Shown: piece after piece, positions 39,901 to 51,587 of the stretch
How the letters are laid out: each line of letters starts with the position of its first letter
Numbering within the stretch: position 1 is the first letter of the stretch
NCBI RefSeq assembly: GCF_011075055.1
Contig: NC_058149.1
Span: 12,282,449 to 12,346,448, forward strand
Reading direction: 5' to 3'
DNA: 64,000 nucleotides
Origin: Mangifera indica
Lineage: Eukaryota; Streptophyta; Magnoliopsida; Sapindales; Anacardiaceae
The notes under the pieces: model-generated
Seen by the model: only the letters and a program-made list of their open reading frames with translations
The model's database searches: none
Told to the model about the DNA's origin: nothing
Translations under genes and position numbers: made by a program

Positions 39901-42900
39901 TCTTCTCACCAAGAGACATGCCAGATCATCCTTGCTCATCTATTTGGGCTGGACTTTATTGATGATAAGGCTGATCATGCTATCTCTTCCCCTTTCCCAA
40001 ATCCTAGTGGAACCAGAACCATCAGTAAGAGCAAGGTATTCTCTGTACCTTGAAGGGTACTATCCACCATTCTTGTTTTTTCCTGTAATATTCAGGCAGG
40101 GGCAGACCCGTTGGCCTGGAAGTGGCTCTTTATAGGATATTAGGACATCCGTCTATATTACATGCACGCATAAAAGTACTGATTCTTTGTTGACTTATTT
40201 ACCTTTGTAAATAAGTTTACAGTGTTGAACATGCAATTTTTTTTTTTCATTTGAAGTGGCACAAGATGTTTATAATTAAGGGTTCGCAAAGCGTTTACAC
40301 TCTTTTCTATATTTCAAAACTTTTGCATAGTTTAATTTTATTTATCCTTCTCTTTTATTACTTTGTAAAATAGCAAAGCTTATCCTTTTTAAGTAGAATT
40401 TAAAAAATTAAAAACAATATCAAGTTTAGGTTGTCTTAAGTATTTAGGAAAATTTTTTGTTCTTTGTATTTGAAATCTTGATATATATTTTTCTGTCTTA
40501 TATATACACACACATACATACAAATATATATATTAGTAGTATGATGTTATGTCTTTTTCAAACAATAAGCTGTTTTTAATATTCAGAGATTTGTATATTA
40601 AAGCTCATTTTTCATGTTTCAGCCCACTCAAGTAAAATTTTGGCTATGCCCCTGCATTTAAGGACTAATTTATTTTAGATTTCTTTATCGGTGGGGTTGC
40701 TCCTTCTCTTTCTGTGTGTCACACAAGTGCTTATTAGTGACTCAATGCTATTTATAGATATAGCTGTTTGAATATGTAAGTCCTACATTGGGAAGAAAAA
40801 GAAAAATGAAAGGATATATGATGTAATGGCTATCCAAGTTAAATTGGGTTAAGTCATATTAACAATTAGAACTCAAAACATGTTATAGTCTATAATTAAT
40901 AAAGATGTTGATCCACATTCCAAATTTAAAAGAGCCCAAGATTTCCAACAATAGCCAACTTATATCATGCCAGTCCTGTACTCTATGCTGTGACTGTATT
41001 ATGCTTTATGCAATCTTTTCTGTTCCGTAGGCAGTATCATGACTATAATAAATATAATTTGCCTCACAATTTTCCATGTGGATTGTTTTTTATGGGTATT
41101 CCAGATTTCTACTTTTGTTGCTGTAAATTGACAATTTTTATTTTGGGATCATATTCAGGTTTTAGAGTTGCTTGAAGTTGTCCAATTCAGATCTCCAGAT
41201 ACTGCTGTGAAGCTTTCACAGATTGTTTCCAGTGCAAAATATGATTCGCTGGTAAGACTCTAGTGACTGATCACGATTTGTATGCCCTATTATTGTGTAT
41301 TTGACTAAAATTGATTTATAGGCAGAAGACATACTTGAGAATCCAGCAACTTCGGAAAAGGGTGGTATCTACTACTATTCGGAGCGGGGCGATCGTCTGA
41401 TTGACCTTGCTTCATTCAGTGACAAATTATGGAAGGTTTGTTTTATTTGCTTTAGAGTTACCCAAAAGCAGGAATTTAACTTGCCCCCTTGAAACTTCAG
41501 AAGGGAGATGCTGCTACTGATATTGCTCTGTTGTTTCAGAAATTCAATTCTGTTTATCCCCAGTTGAGTAACTTTGGCAGTGAAGGAGAGCTAAATGATG
41601 TTAGGGAGACAATTCAACAGTTGTTGAGATGGGGATGGAAGTACAACAAGAACCTGGAGGAACAAGCTGCCCAACTTCATATGTTAATAGGATGGTCTCA
41701 GATTGTTGAGGTTAATTTATTTTTTTTAGTCATATAGTTTATAGTATTTATTCTACAAATCTTTTAATTTCGTTTAGACATTTGATACATAATATGAACA
41801 ACCTTTATCATGCCATTTGTCCCCCATAATATCTTTTGTAGGTCTCTGTATCTAGACGGATATCTTTGCTTGGAAGCAGATCTGAAATCTTATATCAGTG
41901 AGCCCCCATCATTATTAATATATTTCATTCTCTATTAGGAGAATTAGCTAACTGTTTTATATGGTCATTGACAGAATTCTTGATTCATCCCTTGGTGCTT
42001 CTGCTTCTCCGGACTGTTCATTAAGGATGGCATTTATATCGTGCCAGGTAGTACTTATCCAACCATTTTGGAGTGTTTCCCTTTTTTGCTATTTATCTTG
42101 ATTAACTTGGTAAGTCTGCTTGCTGCTAGGTTGCCCTTACATGCATGGCTAAACTCCGTGATGAAAGGTTTTTAAGCCCAAGTGGATTAAATGCTGACAG
42201 TGTTACATTTCTTGATGTTATCATGGTGAAACAATTGTCAAATGGTGCTTGTCACTCTCTTTTGTTTAAGCTAATCATGTCAATTTTGAGGCATGAATCG
42301 TCTGAAGCCTTGAGGAGACGGTATACTTTAAGTGTTGCTCTGTTTCTGGCTTGCTTTACTTTTATAGATCCACCTGACCACCATTTATCATTCTGCATTC
42401 AGCCAATATGCCTTGCTTCTTAGCTATTTCCAGTATTGTCAACACATGCTTGCTCCAGATGTTCCAACAACAGTTTTGCAGTTTTTGTTACTTGATGAAC
42501 AAGATGGTGAAGATCTGGATCTCCAGAAGGCATGGTGTTTCTGAGACCTTTGAGCAGTTATTTCATTTTCATTTACAAGTTTTCGTTTGATGGAAGAAAG
42601 GTTTCAATTGAAAATTATCTTGTTATTTTCCCCCAGATTGATAAAGAACAAGCTGAACTAGCTCATGCCAATTTCTCTATATTAAGGAAAGAGGCTCAAG
42701 CCATCTTGGATTTGGTGTGTATATCTCTTCTTCATTCATTTAATACACAATATCAAATCAAGATTTGAAAACCCCATGCCTGGGTCAGGCTTGCCCAGGT
42801 TAGGCCCAGGTGCAGTATATTATAAGCCTGCACTCACACCACAAAGTTAAAAAATGGTATAATGAAACTTGAAATTTTTTATATTTGAGTAAATTTGATT

Positions 42901-45900
42901 ATGTTCACATTTAAAGGATCATGGCAAATAATAACAAAAATTTACCTCAAACTATTGCATTCTTATTCAGTTCTTTTAATGTTAATATTTGATTTTATCT
43001 ACTAATTATTTATTATGAGACTCTTTGTTACTAAGGTCATTTGTACATATCTGATATCCTTTTTCTGTTGTACTACAGATAATTTACAGTTCATGAATAT
43101 TTTTTCTTGTTCTGTTACATGATATAAGTATAAGCATCATTCCTTCATTTAAACTTAATATTTCTCTCTTATATTAATATTTGTGCACATGGTCCCATCT
43201 CTTTGCATTGTTGGTTAAGTCTTGTGACCAGTGTAAGCTTAGTTCAGAGCTGCGCTCTTACTGCTCAGTTCTTGTCAAAAGATTTTTCACCTTTAAGGGG
43301 AGAAAGAATGGAGGTGCTTGTCTTCCGTTTTCATTTTCATGATCAGACATGGCAAATGCATTGTCTTGTGCCAACTTTTTTTTTTTGGATGTCTTTTTTA
43401 TTTAATTCTAGTAATCGAATGTCTAATTCACATATCTTCTTTTCTACTTTTTTTTTTTTTTGTGATGAAAATTTTATTGTTTATAAGACTTATACACTTA
43501 TTTTTTCATGTAACTCCTGTCTCAAAAAATGATACCGTTGTCATCAATCTTGTGTTGTGCAATTTTGATTTCTTGGTAGTTTTAAGAGAATCTTCACCTT
43601 CTCCTTTGTATAATTTCAATGCTTCAGGTAATAAAAGATGCAACTCAAGGCAGTGAACCTGGGAAGACAATCTCTCTCTATGTTCTGGATGCACTGATTT
43701 GTATTGATCATAACAAGTATTTCTTAAGCCAACTTCAAAGTAGGGGTTTTTTAAGGTCCTGCTTAACAAATATCAGTAATGTTTCCTATCAGGTAGTTAT
43801 TTTTTCCAGCTTATTTTCTCAAAATTGCTTTTGCAAAAAGTGACATGTGAATTAGATTCTAAAGGACAAGATGGTACATCTTGTTGTAATTGCTAGCAAC
43901 CATTTTGGAATATCTTTATAGGATGATTATAGTGCAGGTCTTAATATATATGATCACTGTCAAGTTTCAGGAAAGTAATCTTTCAATTGTTGCCTGCACA
44001 GAGCAAGCAGAAAGAGGATAGGAGTGTTCACTTATTTCATAGATTTATACTAGGAAATGGAAACATAGCTTATTCAGTCCTCCTTCCTGTTTTTCAAGGA
44101 CCATTTTTTCTCAAAGTCATGTGTAGGGTCAAAGTGTGTCTTGTATTGTATCATTGGATGTGGATTATCTTTTTTGCCTACTTTGTAAATCTGCGATAAG
44201 TTTGCCATTCATTGTTGTCTTTTAGATTTTCTTTTGGGTGCAGGTATATTCATCTTACTTATAATGATATTCTGATTTAGGATGGCAGGCATTCTTTAGA
44301 CTTGTTGCAGCGAGCATGTACTCTTGAGGCTGAACTTGCATTGCTTTTGAGAATCAGTCAGAAGTATGGGAAATCTGGTGCCCAGGTTCTATTTTCAATG
44401 GGAACTCTGGAGCATATTTCTTCATGCAGAGCTGTAAAATTGCAGGTGAAAAAACTGTCATTATGCTCAATAGTCCTATGTTTGATTCACATGTAATTTG
44501 AATATATAAAGCCACATGATCAACCAGGGAAGTTTAAGACGAGTTGACACAAAGCTCCGAAGGGATTTAGCCAAGGACATTGACAAGCAACGGATGATTG
44601 TAACTCCTATGTTGAGATTGGTGTTTTCTCTCACGTCATTGGTTGATACTTCTGATTTTTTTGAGGTTGGTCTTCTTATTGTTAGACCATACTGCAACTC
44701 TTCAACTTATCATCATCAGTGTATGGGTTACTCTGCTCCTACCCTGGATTTTTGACTGCTGTTTCAACGGGTTCTCTCCTGCCCTTTCACTAGTTTGACC
44801 TAGTTCAAATTAGTAGGGTTTGGATCCTACTCTGTGAAACCCTTAATCAAATTGGTGATTGGAAAACATGAGTGCTTGATACGATGAAGACCCAAAAGGG
44901 CTTCCCACTGTTTTAACTATTTTATGAACTTTGTTTCTGGTAAAATGAATTAAAAAATTAATTCAAGAAATTAATATGAAAACAATGAATATATTAAGTA
45001 GAATTTTTTGAAAATCACAAAGTATAATTTTATTAAACAATTATTCAATCATTTAGAAATTTAAATTGAAGTTTATATATTAAAAAAATTAATCAACTCT
45101 GAATTGTTTTCTGGTTTAGGAAATGAATCTTTGAAGATGGAGAAACTATGTTAATATGTTTTCATTATTTTCTGTTTTACATCTATTAAAAGTCCGATAT
45201 TAAATTGTTTTCTAGAAATATTTTCAGAGGGTGTATGTTGAACAGGTTTTTGGTGTTATATTAACTCAGAAATTAAGAACATTTTGCCAACATGAAACCT
45301 AACAGCCTCAAAATATTTGTCATTTTCTTTGTATGGAGCACCATAATAATTATTATGTATCAACAATCTTTAGAAGAGCCGTCAAGTCTACTAAAAGCTC
45401 TCCTGAATGTTCTTGTTCAGTCACAAACTTATTTCAAATGTGACATCGGAAATATAGATTGTTGAATTTAATAAAATTTCTGTCGTAAAACTAAACTTTA
45501 TATCCCTTTTGTTGTACATCTTTTCTGTTATTTCTCCTAAGATCCTAGTTTTCTTCATCTTTTTATTTGCTTTTGGCAGGTAAAGAATAAAATTGTTCGT
45601 GAAGTCATTGAGTTTGTCAAAGGACATCAATTACTATTTGATCAAGTTCTTCAAGAAAATGTTTTTGGGGGTGATGAATTGATAATGGAGCAGATTAATC
45701 TTGTTGTTGGTATACTTACCAAGGTAAGTGCCATTCCTGAGTGTTCTGAGCTTAATGGCTTAATGTTTGTGGTGTCCAATGCACTGTCTGTTCTGCCTCT
45801 AAGACCTGGCTAGTTTTGATAATTTAAATTGTTAATATAATTATATTGACAATTATATCTTTCGTTCTTTTTATTTTTTAAGTCATTTAGTCATTAATAT

Positions 45901-48900
45901 GGAGGCATGTTTTTCAACCCCTTATTTGTTATATTAAAATCTTTATAATATTCTGTAGGTTTGGCCTTATGAGGAAAATGATGAATATGGCTTTGTTCAA
46001 GGTCTGTTTGCTATTATGCATGTGCTTTTCTCTAGTGATCTGGAGAGTTCAATGTACCCTCGATCAGTTAGAGCTCCTGAGGTATGCTCATGTTTTGTTT
46101 TAAGCACAAATGGAGTTATATTATATAGAATCAAATTATACCCAATGGTGGTTTAATTTCTTTACTCTTCTTTACTTTTTGCTGAATAGGATCAGAGGAG
46201 GTCAGAGTTGAACACATTTCGGTTATGCTTCAGTCTAAGCTCCTATTTATATTTTCTGGTGACAAAGAAATCACTAAGGTTGCAGGTGGGCATATAGGAA
46301 GCTTAAATTGGAGAACCATTAGCTTTTACAATAACCTGGAATTATCATGCTTAATAGATAGAATTTTATTTCTTTACCTGCCCTACATGCCTTATTGTAG
46401 GTTTCAGATGGTGCTGGTGATTACAATGCCCATTCTGGACTGCAACAGCCCACATTGAATTCGCTTGGTTCTCTTCTTAATTATGTGACAACTGTTCTAG
46501 AAAGAGCCGCTGAAGAAAAATCTTTACTGCTTAATAAGGTGAAATATGATTGCAGAGCAGCTGAAGAAAATTGTTTTGTTTTCACTTCATATGGTAATAT
46601 AATGAAGTGTTAATGGTACTTACTTTTATTATTTTGCAGATTCGGGACATAAATGAACTATCAAGACAGGAGGTAGACGAAGTTATTAATATGTGCGTCC
46701 GACAAGATTATGCTTCATCATCTGATGACATACAGAAAAGGTATTCACTTTAACTTAGAACTTGGATTATGTGCTAATTTAGTGTGGGGTTGGATTTGAC
46801 CAAATGGTCTTTGTGTTGGAGTCTCTTATTCGCAATAGTTATATGGTTGTACATGTTGATGTGATCAAGCTCAAGTATAGTTTAAATATTGTTCTTAGAC
46901 ACTTATGAGCATAAGCTTTTTGCATTGTGGGTCTTATTATTATTTATTTATTTATGTTGAGTTTATGAGGAAACAAGTTTATGCTAACTTTGTATTTGGT
47001 AACTGATCTACCATTTACCATTGTATTTTTGTGAATTTCTTGAGAGTGAGTTCAAAGCATCATTCCTGCAGGTTTGAATGATGTCAAAGCATTACAAGTC
47101 TGGTTTTGTTGAAAAATGAAACTTTTTTCACTTGATTTCATTGATAATAAATGTAAACTAGCAATGCAGTGATTTTTCTTTACCTGAATAATTATTGTCT
47201 GTAGCCAAGTTGAATTATGACCTCAGTGATCGTCCAAACAAAACATGAGGGGACTTGTGTAATCCATATGATGCTTTTCGAGCTTGCAGACATTGTCTAA
47301 CTTGTTATTTCCATCAAATTCTGGCGGTATCTCCATGTACACTTCTCCTTTTGAGTCTCCATGAAGAGATACATTCTTCACATCAAATTGTTATAGATCC
47401 CAACCAAAAATGAGCAGTGAGTGATATAAAGATTTACAATATTCATTTTTGCCACGTGCAAAAATCTTCTGACAGTCCACTCCATTAGCTTTGTTTCTAT
47501 CTTTTCAAGCTGCCATCTGTTTTAAATTCTACGGTGGAATTCCCATTTGTAACGAACCATTCTTTTCCCTTTTGGTCAAGTGACTATGCCTCATTTTCAT
47601 TTTTTCTGTAAGACATTCATTTCTTCCTTCTTTGCCAATATCCAACTATACTTATTTTGCCATTGCTTCACCTTAAATCAAAAGCGTACATGAACAACTG
47701 CTTAGTTGTTGCACATGTCTTATGTTGACATGAATTTTTGTTTTGTGATACTCTACTTTTCAGGAGATATGTTGCAATGGTGGAAATGTGCCAGTTTGTT
47801 GGTAATAGGGATCAGCTAATCACCTTATTACTCCCTCTTGTGGAGCATATATTGAATATCATTCACATCCATTTTCAGGACAGGTATGTTTCCATTCACA
47901 TTTCCTCTCTTCCTTCTTTTCACGGGTTGAGGTCCTCCTATTTTGTATTTATGGTGCTAAATACTCTTTACCTTTAACATTTGTAATTTGGGTAGCCGCT
48001 TTATCTGTGAATTGTGGCTTCATTGGTAAATTAATTGTTGCTTTGATGTCATGTTGTGCTGAAGTTATTTTCGAGCTGTTAATTTTTCTTTTTATTGGCA
48101 GTTCTGTTGTATCTGATAGCAGTGGAACTATGAAAATGATAACATACGGTGCCAAGTCTGACTTGGGACAGGACATTAGTATGTTCTGTGGAAAGTTAAT
48201 TCCAACCTTAGAACGGCTTGAATTACTTAGTGAGGTACGTTATTTCCTGGGTCTTTCTTTTGTTGCATAATGGTTTTCTTTTTCCTTCTTGTTGCTACTC
48301 AAGTACTAAGCCACATCTTCCAGGCATTATAATTTTGGAAGAGTATGGCTGGTGATTGCTGGGATTTGAGTTCTAATTTGTTTGAAGGAAATTAAAATCA
48401 TAGGAATTGGATTATAAAGTGGTTAAGGCATGAAACTCGAGTCTTTTTTCTTTCCATTATTTCCTTCTACTGGATGACCATGGATCTGCAATGAATTTAA
48501 TAACAATCTATCATTTTGTAAAAGTCAAATGGACACAGGATCCTCTCACCTGTTCTTCATGTAGAAACAAGACTGACACTGTTTTGAACATATTCTCCCT
48601 TTCAATTTGATTTGCAGATTTGGTCTTATTTAGGCGATCAGTTGATTATCAGTAGTTTTTTAGCTAGGTACTTTACTCAAAACAATTATTGGTCAAGTTA
48701 AAACTCGAACCAATTTTAAATAATGGTTGGGATTATGCGGACACTGAGATTTCTTTTTGGTGGCACCAACTGCTTTTAGTCCTCTCTGTGATATATATAT
48801 ATATATATTTATTCTTTTCAGGATAAAGTTGGCCACAATGTTAAGGTATTCCGCAGAGTAGTTACTTCACTTAAGGAAATCACCATACAAAAGTTGACAT

Positions 48901-48902
48901 GA
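26116..48902 (+). CDS. NUP205: Nuclear pore complex protein NUP205
   Basis: 1879 aa scaffold nucleoporin (Nup192/Nup205 family, inner pore ring; Arabidopsis At5g51200). The 45 exons are 26116-26256, 26343-26438, 27934-28008, 28110-28214, 28316-28426, 29270-29429, 29993-30078, 30189-30311, 30404-30631, 31176-31265, 32383-32541, 32963-33079, 33176-33382, 33709-33810, 33935-34078, 35504-35634, 35731-35850, 36125-36242, 37271-37468, 38218-38336, 38427-38577, 38665-38777, 38864-38945, 39087-39173, 39301-39378, 39844-40035, 41159-41251, 41322-41435, 41540-41710, 41842-41897, 41975-42047, 42130-42320, 42403-42529, 42637-42714, 43628-43792, 44281-44445, 44528-44665, 45580-45723, 45959-46081, 46190-46285, 46401-46538, 46640-46740, 47764-47883, 48102-48234 and 48822-48902. 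Phase holds throughout. Landmarks are GPLEVLRLASGLWYTERRDL, FVGCVRLAWVVHLML, RQLLRWGWKYN-type QQLLRWGWKYNKNLEEQ, and a C-terminus DKVGHNVKVFRRVVTSLKE. All-alpha solenoid, no TM segment. Intron 33 is GC-AG and intron 28 has two in-frame acceptors. Confidence 0.95.
34477..34490. repeat. Poly-G tract in NUP205 intron 15
   Basis: Fourteen consecutive G lie inside AT-rich intron sequence. Confidence 0.9.
36924..36961. repeat. (TA)n microsatellite in NUP205 intron 18
   Basis: About 18 perfect TA units, within the 1-kb intron 36243-37270. Confidence 0.95.
40097..40654. mobile_element. hAT-like MITE in NUP205 intron 26
   Basis: The left end reads CAGGGGCAGACCCGTTGGC. The right end, reverse-complemented, reads CAGGGGCATAGCCAAAATT. 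Ends starting CAGGGGC are typical of plant hAT-type non-autonomous elements, and the length of 558 bp fits. Flanks TATTCAGG (left) and ATTTAAGG (right) look like a decayed 8-bp target duplication, which is uncertain. There is no transposase. The element helps make this intron (40036-41158) longer than most of its neighbours. Confidence 0.7.
48791..48809. repeat. (AT)n microsatellite in NUP205 last intron
   Basis: Roughly nine AT units about 12 bp before the acceptor of the last coding exon (48822), so length changes may affect the polypyrimidine and branch region. Confidence 0.85.
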
Positions 48903-50195
48903 TGAAAGTAGCAAGCAATGTAGAATTTATCAAGGGTATGTAATAATCCTACCTCTATAATGTGATCTGTAATTTACTTTTTCAGTTTTATAGATTCAAT
49001 TTCCTGCATTTTACAAGCAGGATTTTTTTTTTTTATTAATCATTTCTCTGCCATCTCTTTGATTTGGTCATTGTAATATGGATGGGATGTGTATGATAGT
49101 GCACATCTATGAATTTTTAAGAAATTGTTGCACGTTGCAGAGCCAGAGGCAAAGATGTATTGATATTCAATATCTATGTAGGCTTCATGATTTAAGAGTT
49201 ACCTGAACCGTGAGAACATTGATGAAGGCTGTCTATTTGTCAATCTAAAATTTAAATTCCTGCGTTTTGGATCCTGGAATGATTAAGAAAAGGTTGGTGC
49301 TAGACGATGTTGGGTATAATTGTGGAGATTCTATGTGGTGATTTAAGACTGGGTGATGGAGGCGGATGGGTTGATGGCGATAATGTTTTTGTCATCTTAC
49401 TAATTTTGATTCTAATTTAAAATTTTGAAGTTTTTAACAGTAATATTATAGTTGTTATTTACATCAATATTGAATGAAAACCTCCTTAGGATCTTGACTG
49501 TTTGAACCACATATTACAATTCTCTCGTAACACCAAGTAGGAAATAAGCATCGTCTGATGCGAAATATTCAATCCTCTCAAATACGGTGCAAAGTCAAGA
49601 TTTATTTATAATTTTTTTAAATATATAACATAGTCAATTAATAAATCATAATAGTTAATTTAAAGAGAGATAAAAATAAGATTTTTCGTATCACTATTAA
49701 TCAATTTTAAGATTTTCTTTATAACATAAAACAATGTGATATATATATGTACAATATGTTTGTTTATTACGAGTTTTCGCTGCAAAAATACGGCAAACGT
49801 GTTTTAAACAGTCAATACAATAGATAGGTATAATTGACATATTTACTGACTAGGTTTCTGATGATTTAATGGGTGAAATAAAAAAAGGGGCACGGGGTGG
49901 CATCTGAAATTCTGAGTTAACATGTATGTGGGCTCTTTTTATCTTGCACTCAATTAATGCAGTGTAGATTAGAACCAGTATTTGGGGATATTAATGTTAG
50001 TTTTTCAATACCAAGGCTCAGGGTAGCATCTGAATTAACTTGGGAATTCGAATTTCTTTATTGTGAAAGTTCAGTGAGTGACTGGTAAGTAAAGCAGCTT
50101 CGCACTTTCTTCCTTCATCAAAGTTGCTGTTGCACACTGTCTGTTTCGTTGCATTTGCAGATCTACTCCACAATATCCCCGGAAATTAGTTGGTT
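48903..50195. other. NUP205 3' flank and FkbM gene promoter
   Basis: No coding region. A possible 5'UTR intron for the next gene spans 50085-50160 (donor CTG/GTAAGTAAA, acceptor ATTTGCAG). It is only 76 nt, short but allowed in plants. The rest is AT-rich with nothing recognisable. Confidence 0.45.
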
Positions 50196-51587
50196 ATGGC
50201 AAATGCTTGGAAGAGAGACTCCAAACAATCAAAACTCCGCGGTCCCATGATCCTCCTCTTATTCATCTCCCTCTCTCTCCTCTTCATCTTCTATTTCTTT
50301 GCCTCCTCAAACAACCCTAATTCTAATCCTACTCTTAATCCTTATCTTTCTGTCAAAACCCAATTTCAATCCTCTTCAATATCTCCTTTTAACTGCAAAA
50401 GATGCCCCCAATCCTACCCGGTCATTGCTAACATTGTCGAGAATCTTAAATACCCTTTTATCTACTCTCTTCCCGATTTCGGAAAGTTGCCCGAAAAGCC
50501 TCATAAAAACATTGTGAGGTTTTTGAAGGGGAAGCCCTTTAGGAAACCCGATATTTCCGAGACAATTCAGGGGATTTTAGAGGGGATGAAAGATAAGAAA
50601 AATAAAGATGGATTGGTTGTGGATGTGGGTGCTAATGTGGGGATGGCATCTTTTGCAGCTGCTGTTATGGGATTTAAAGTGTTGAGTTTCGAACCTGTTT
50701 TTGAAAATTTGCAACGGTTTTGTGATGGGATTTGGTTTAATAGAGTTGAGGATTTGGTTACCGTTTTTGAAGCTGCTGTATCTGATCGGATCGGAAATAT
50801 TACTTTTCACAAGGTACAATTTTCTTCTCATAAATAAATTTTGGTGATTATATGAACTCATTACCTTATCAGTTAAGTTTAGGAGTAGCAATTATGTTGC
50901 TTGTTTAGCTTACGAAGATAATTTATCTACATCATTTGTGAAGTTTCGGGGTACTGTTGAGCAAATTTGTGATGCTATATTGTATAAGAAATTACGTTGA
51001 ACCTTTTAAAATCAATTACCAAGAATCCTGTTTTCAATTTTTAGCAAGCGGTTTAGAGGTACTTATTCTAGTTTTTGGTTTAGATAAGTTTGGATGAACC
51101 TTATCCATCAATGTCTTTAATATGTTACTGTGAAATCCTTTCTGAAGAATTCATAACTTTCGACCATGTTTATTTAAAAGCTTCAGTCTTCCATACTGAT
51201 TTTGTTCATCCTTATTTACACTACCAGTTGGTTGGTCGTCTTGACAACAGTGCTGTTTCCGCCACGGGTGCAAAGTTGGCATTCAAGTCCAATGAAGAAA
51301 TTGCAGTTCAGGTAAGGTCCATCCCTCTGGATGAAGTAATCCCAGAGTCAGAGCATGTGCTGCTTGTGAAAATTGATGTTCAGGGCTGGGAATATCATGT
51401 GTTAAAAGGAGCCACAAAGTTACTATCAAGAAAGAAAGGTGAAGCCCCCTACCTAATTTACGAGGAAGATGAGCGTTTGTTGCAAGCCAGCAACAGTAGT
51501 GCCAAAGAGATTAGAGATTTCCTTCAGAGTATAGGCTATCACCATTGCTCACAGCATGGTACAGATGCCCACTGCATCAAAGATTAA
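50196..51587 (+). CDS. FkbM-type SAM-dependent methyltransferase, membrane-anchored
   Basis: Two exons, 50196-50813 and 51228-51587, give 325 aa. The ATG at 50196 (MANAWKRD) is the proper start; the open frame extends two codons further only through a TTG. A basic N-terminus is followed by one transmembrane segment (about 17-37), implying a type II Golgi/ER protein. The Methyltransf_21 (FkbM) domain has the SAM-binding motif VVDVGANVGMASF (141-153), the acidic end of strand beta2 in LSFEPV (163-168), and later VLLVKIDVQGWEYHVLKGA, the diagnostic FkbM motif. The bacterial founder is an O-methyltransferase; the plant substrate is unknown to me, perhaps a cell-wall glycan by location. A GTAAGG inside exon 2 (51312) is not used, since VRSIPLDEVIPES continues the domain. 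Confidence 0.88.

Noticed and set aside
50190..50195. Two-codon upstream extension (TTG) of the methyltransferase
   Set aside because: Plant translation here would use the ATG at 50196; the extension depends on a TTG start.
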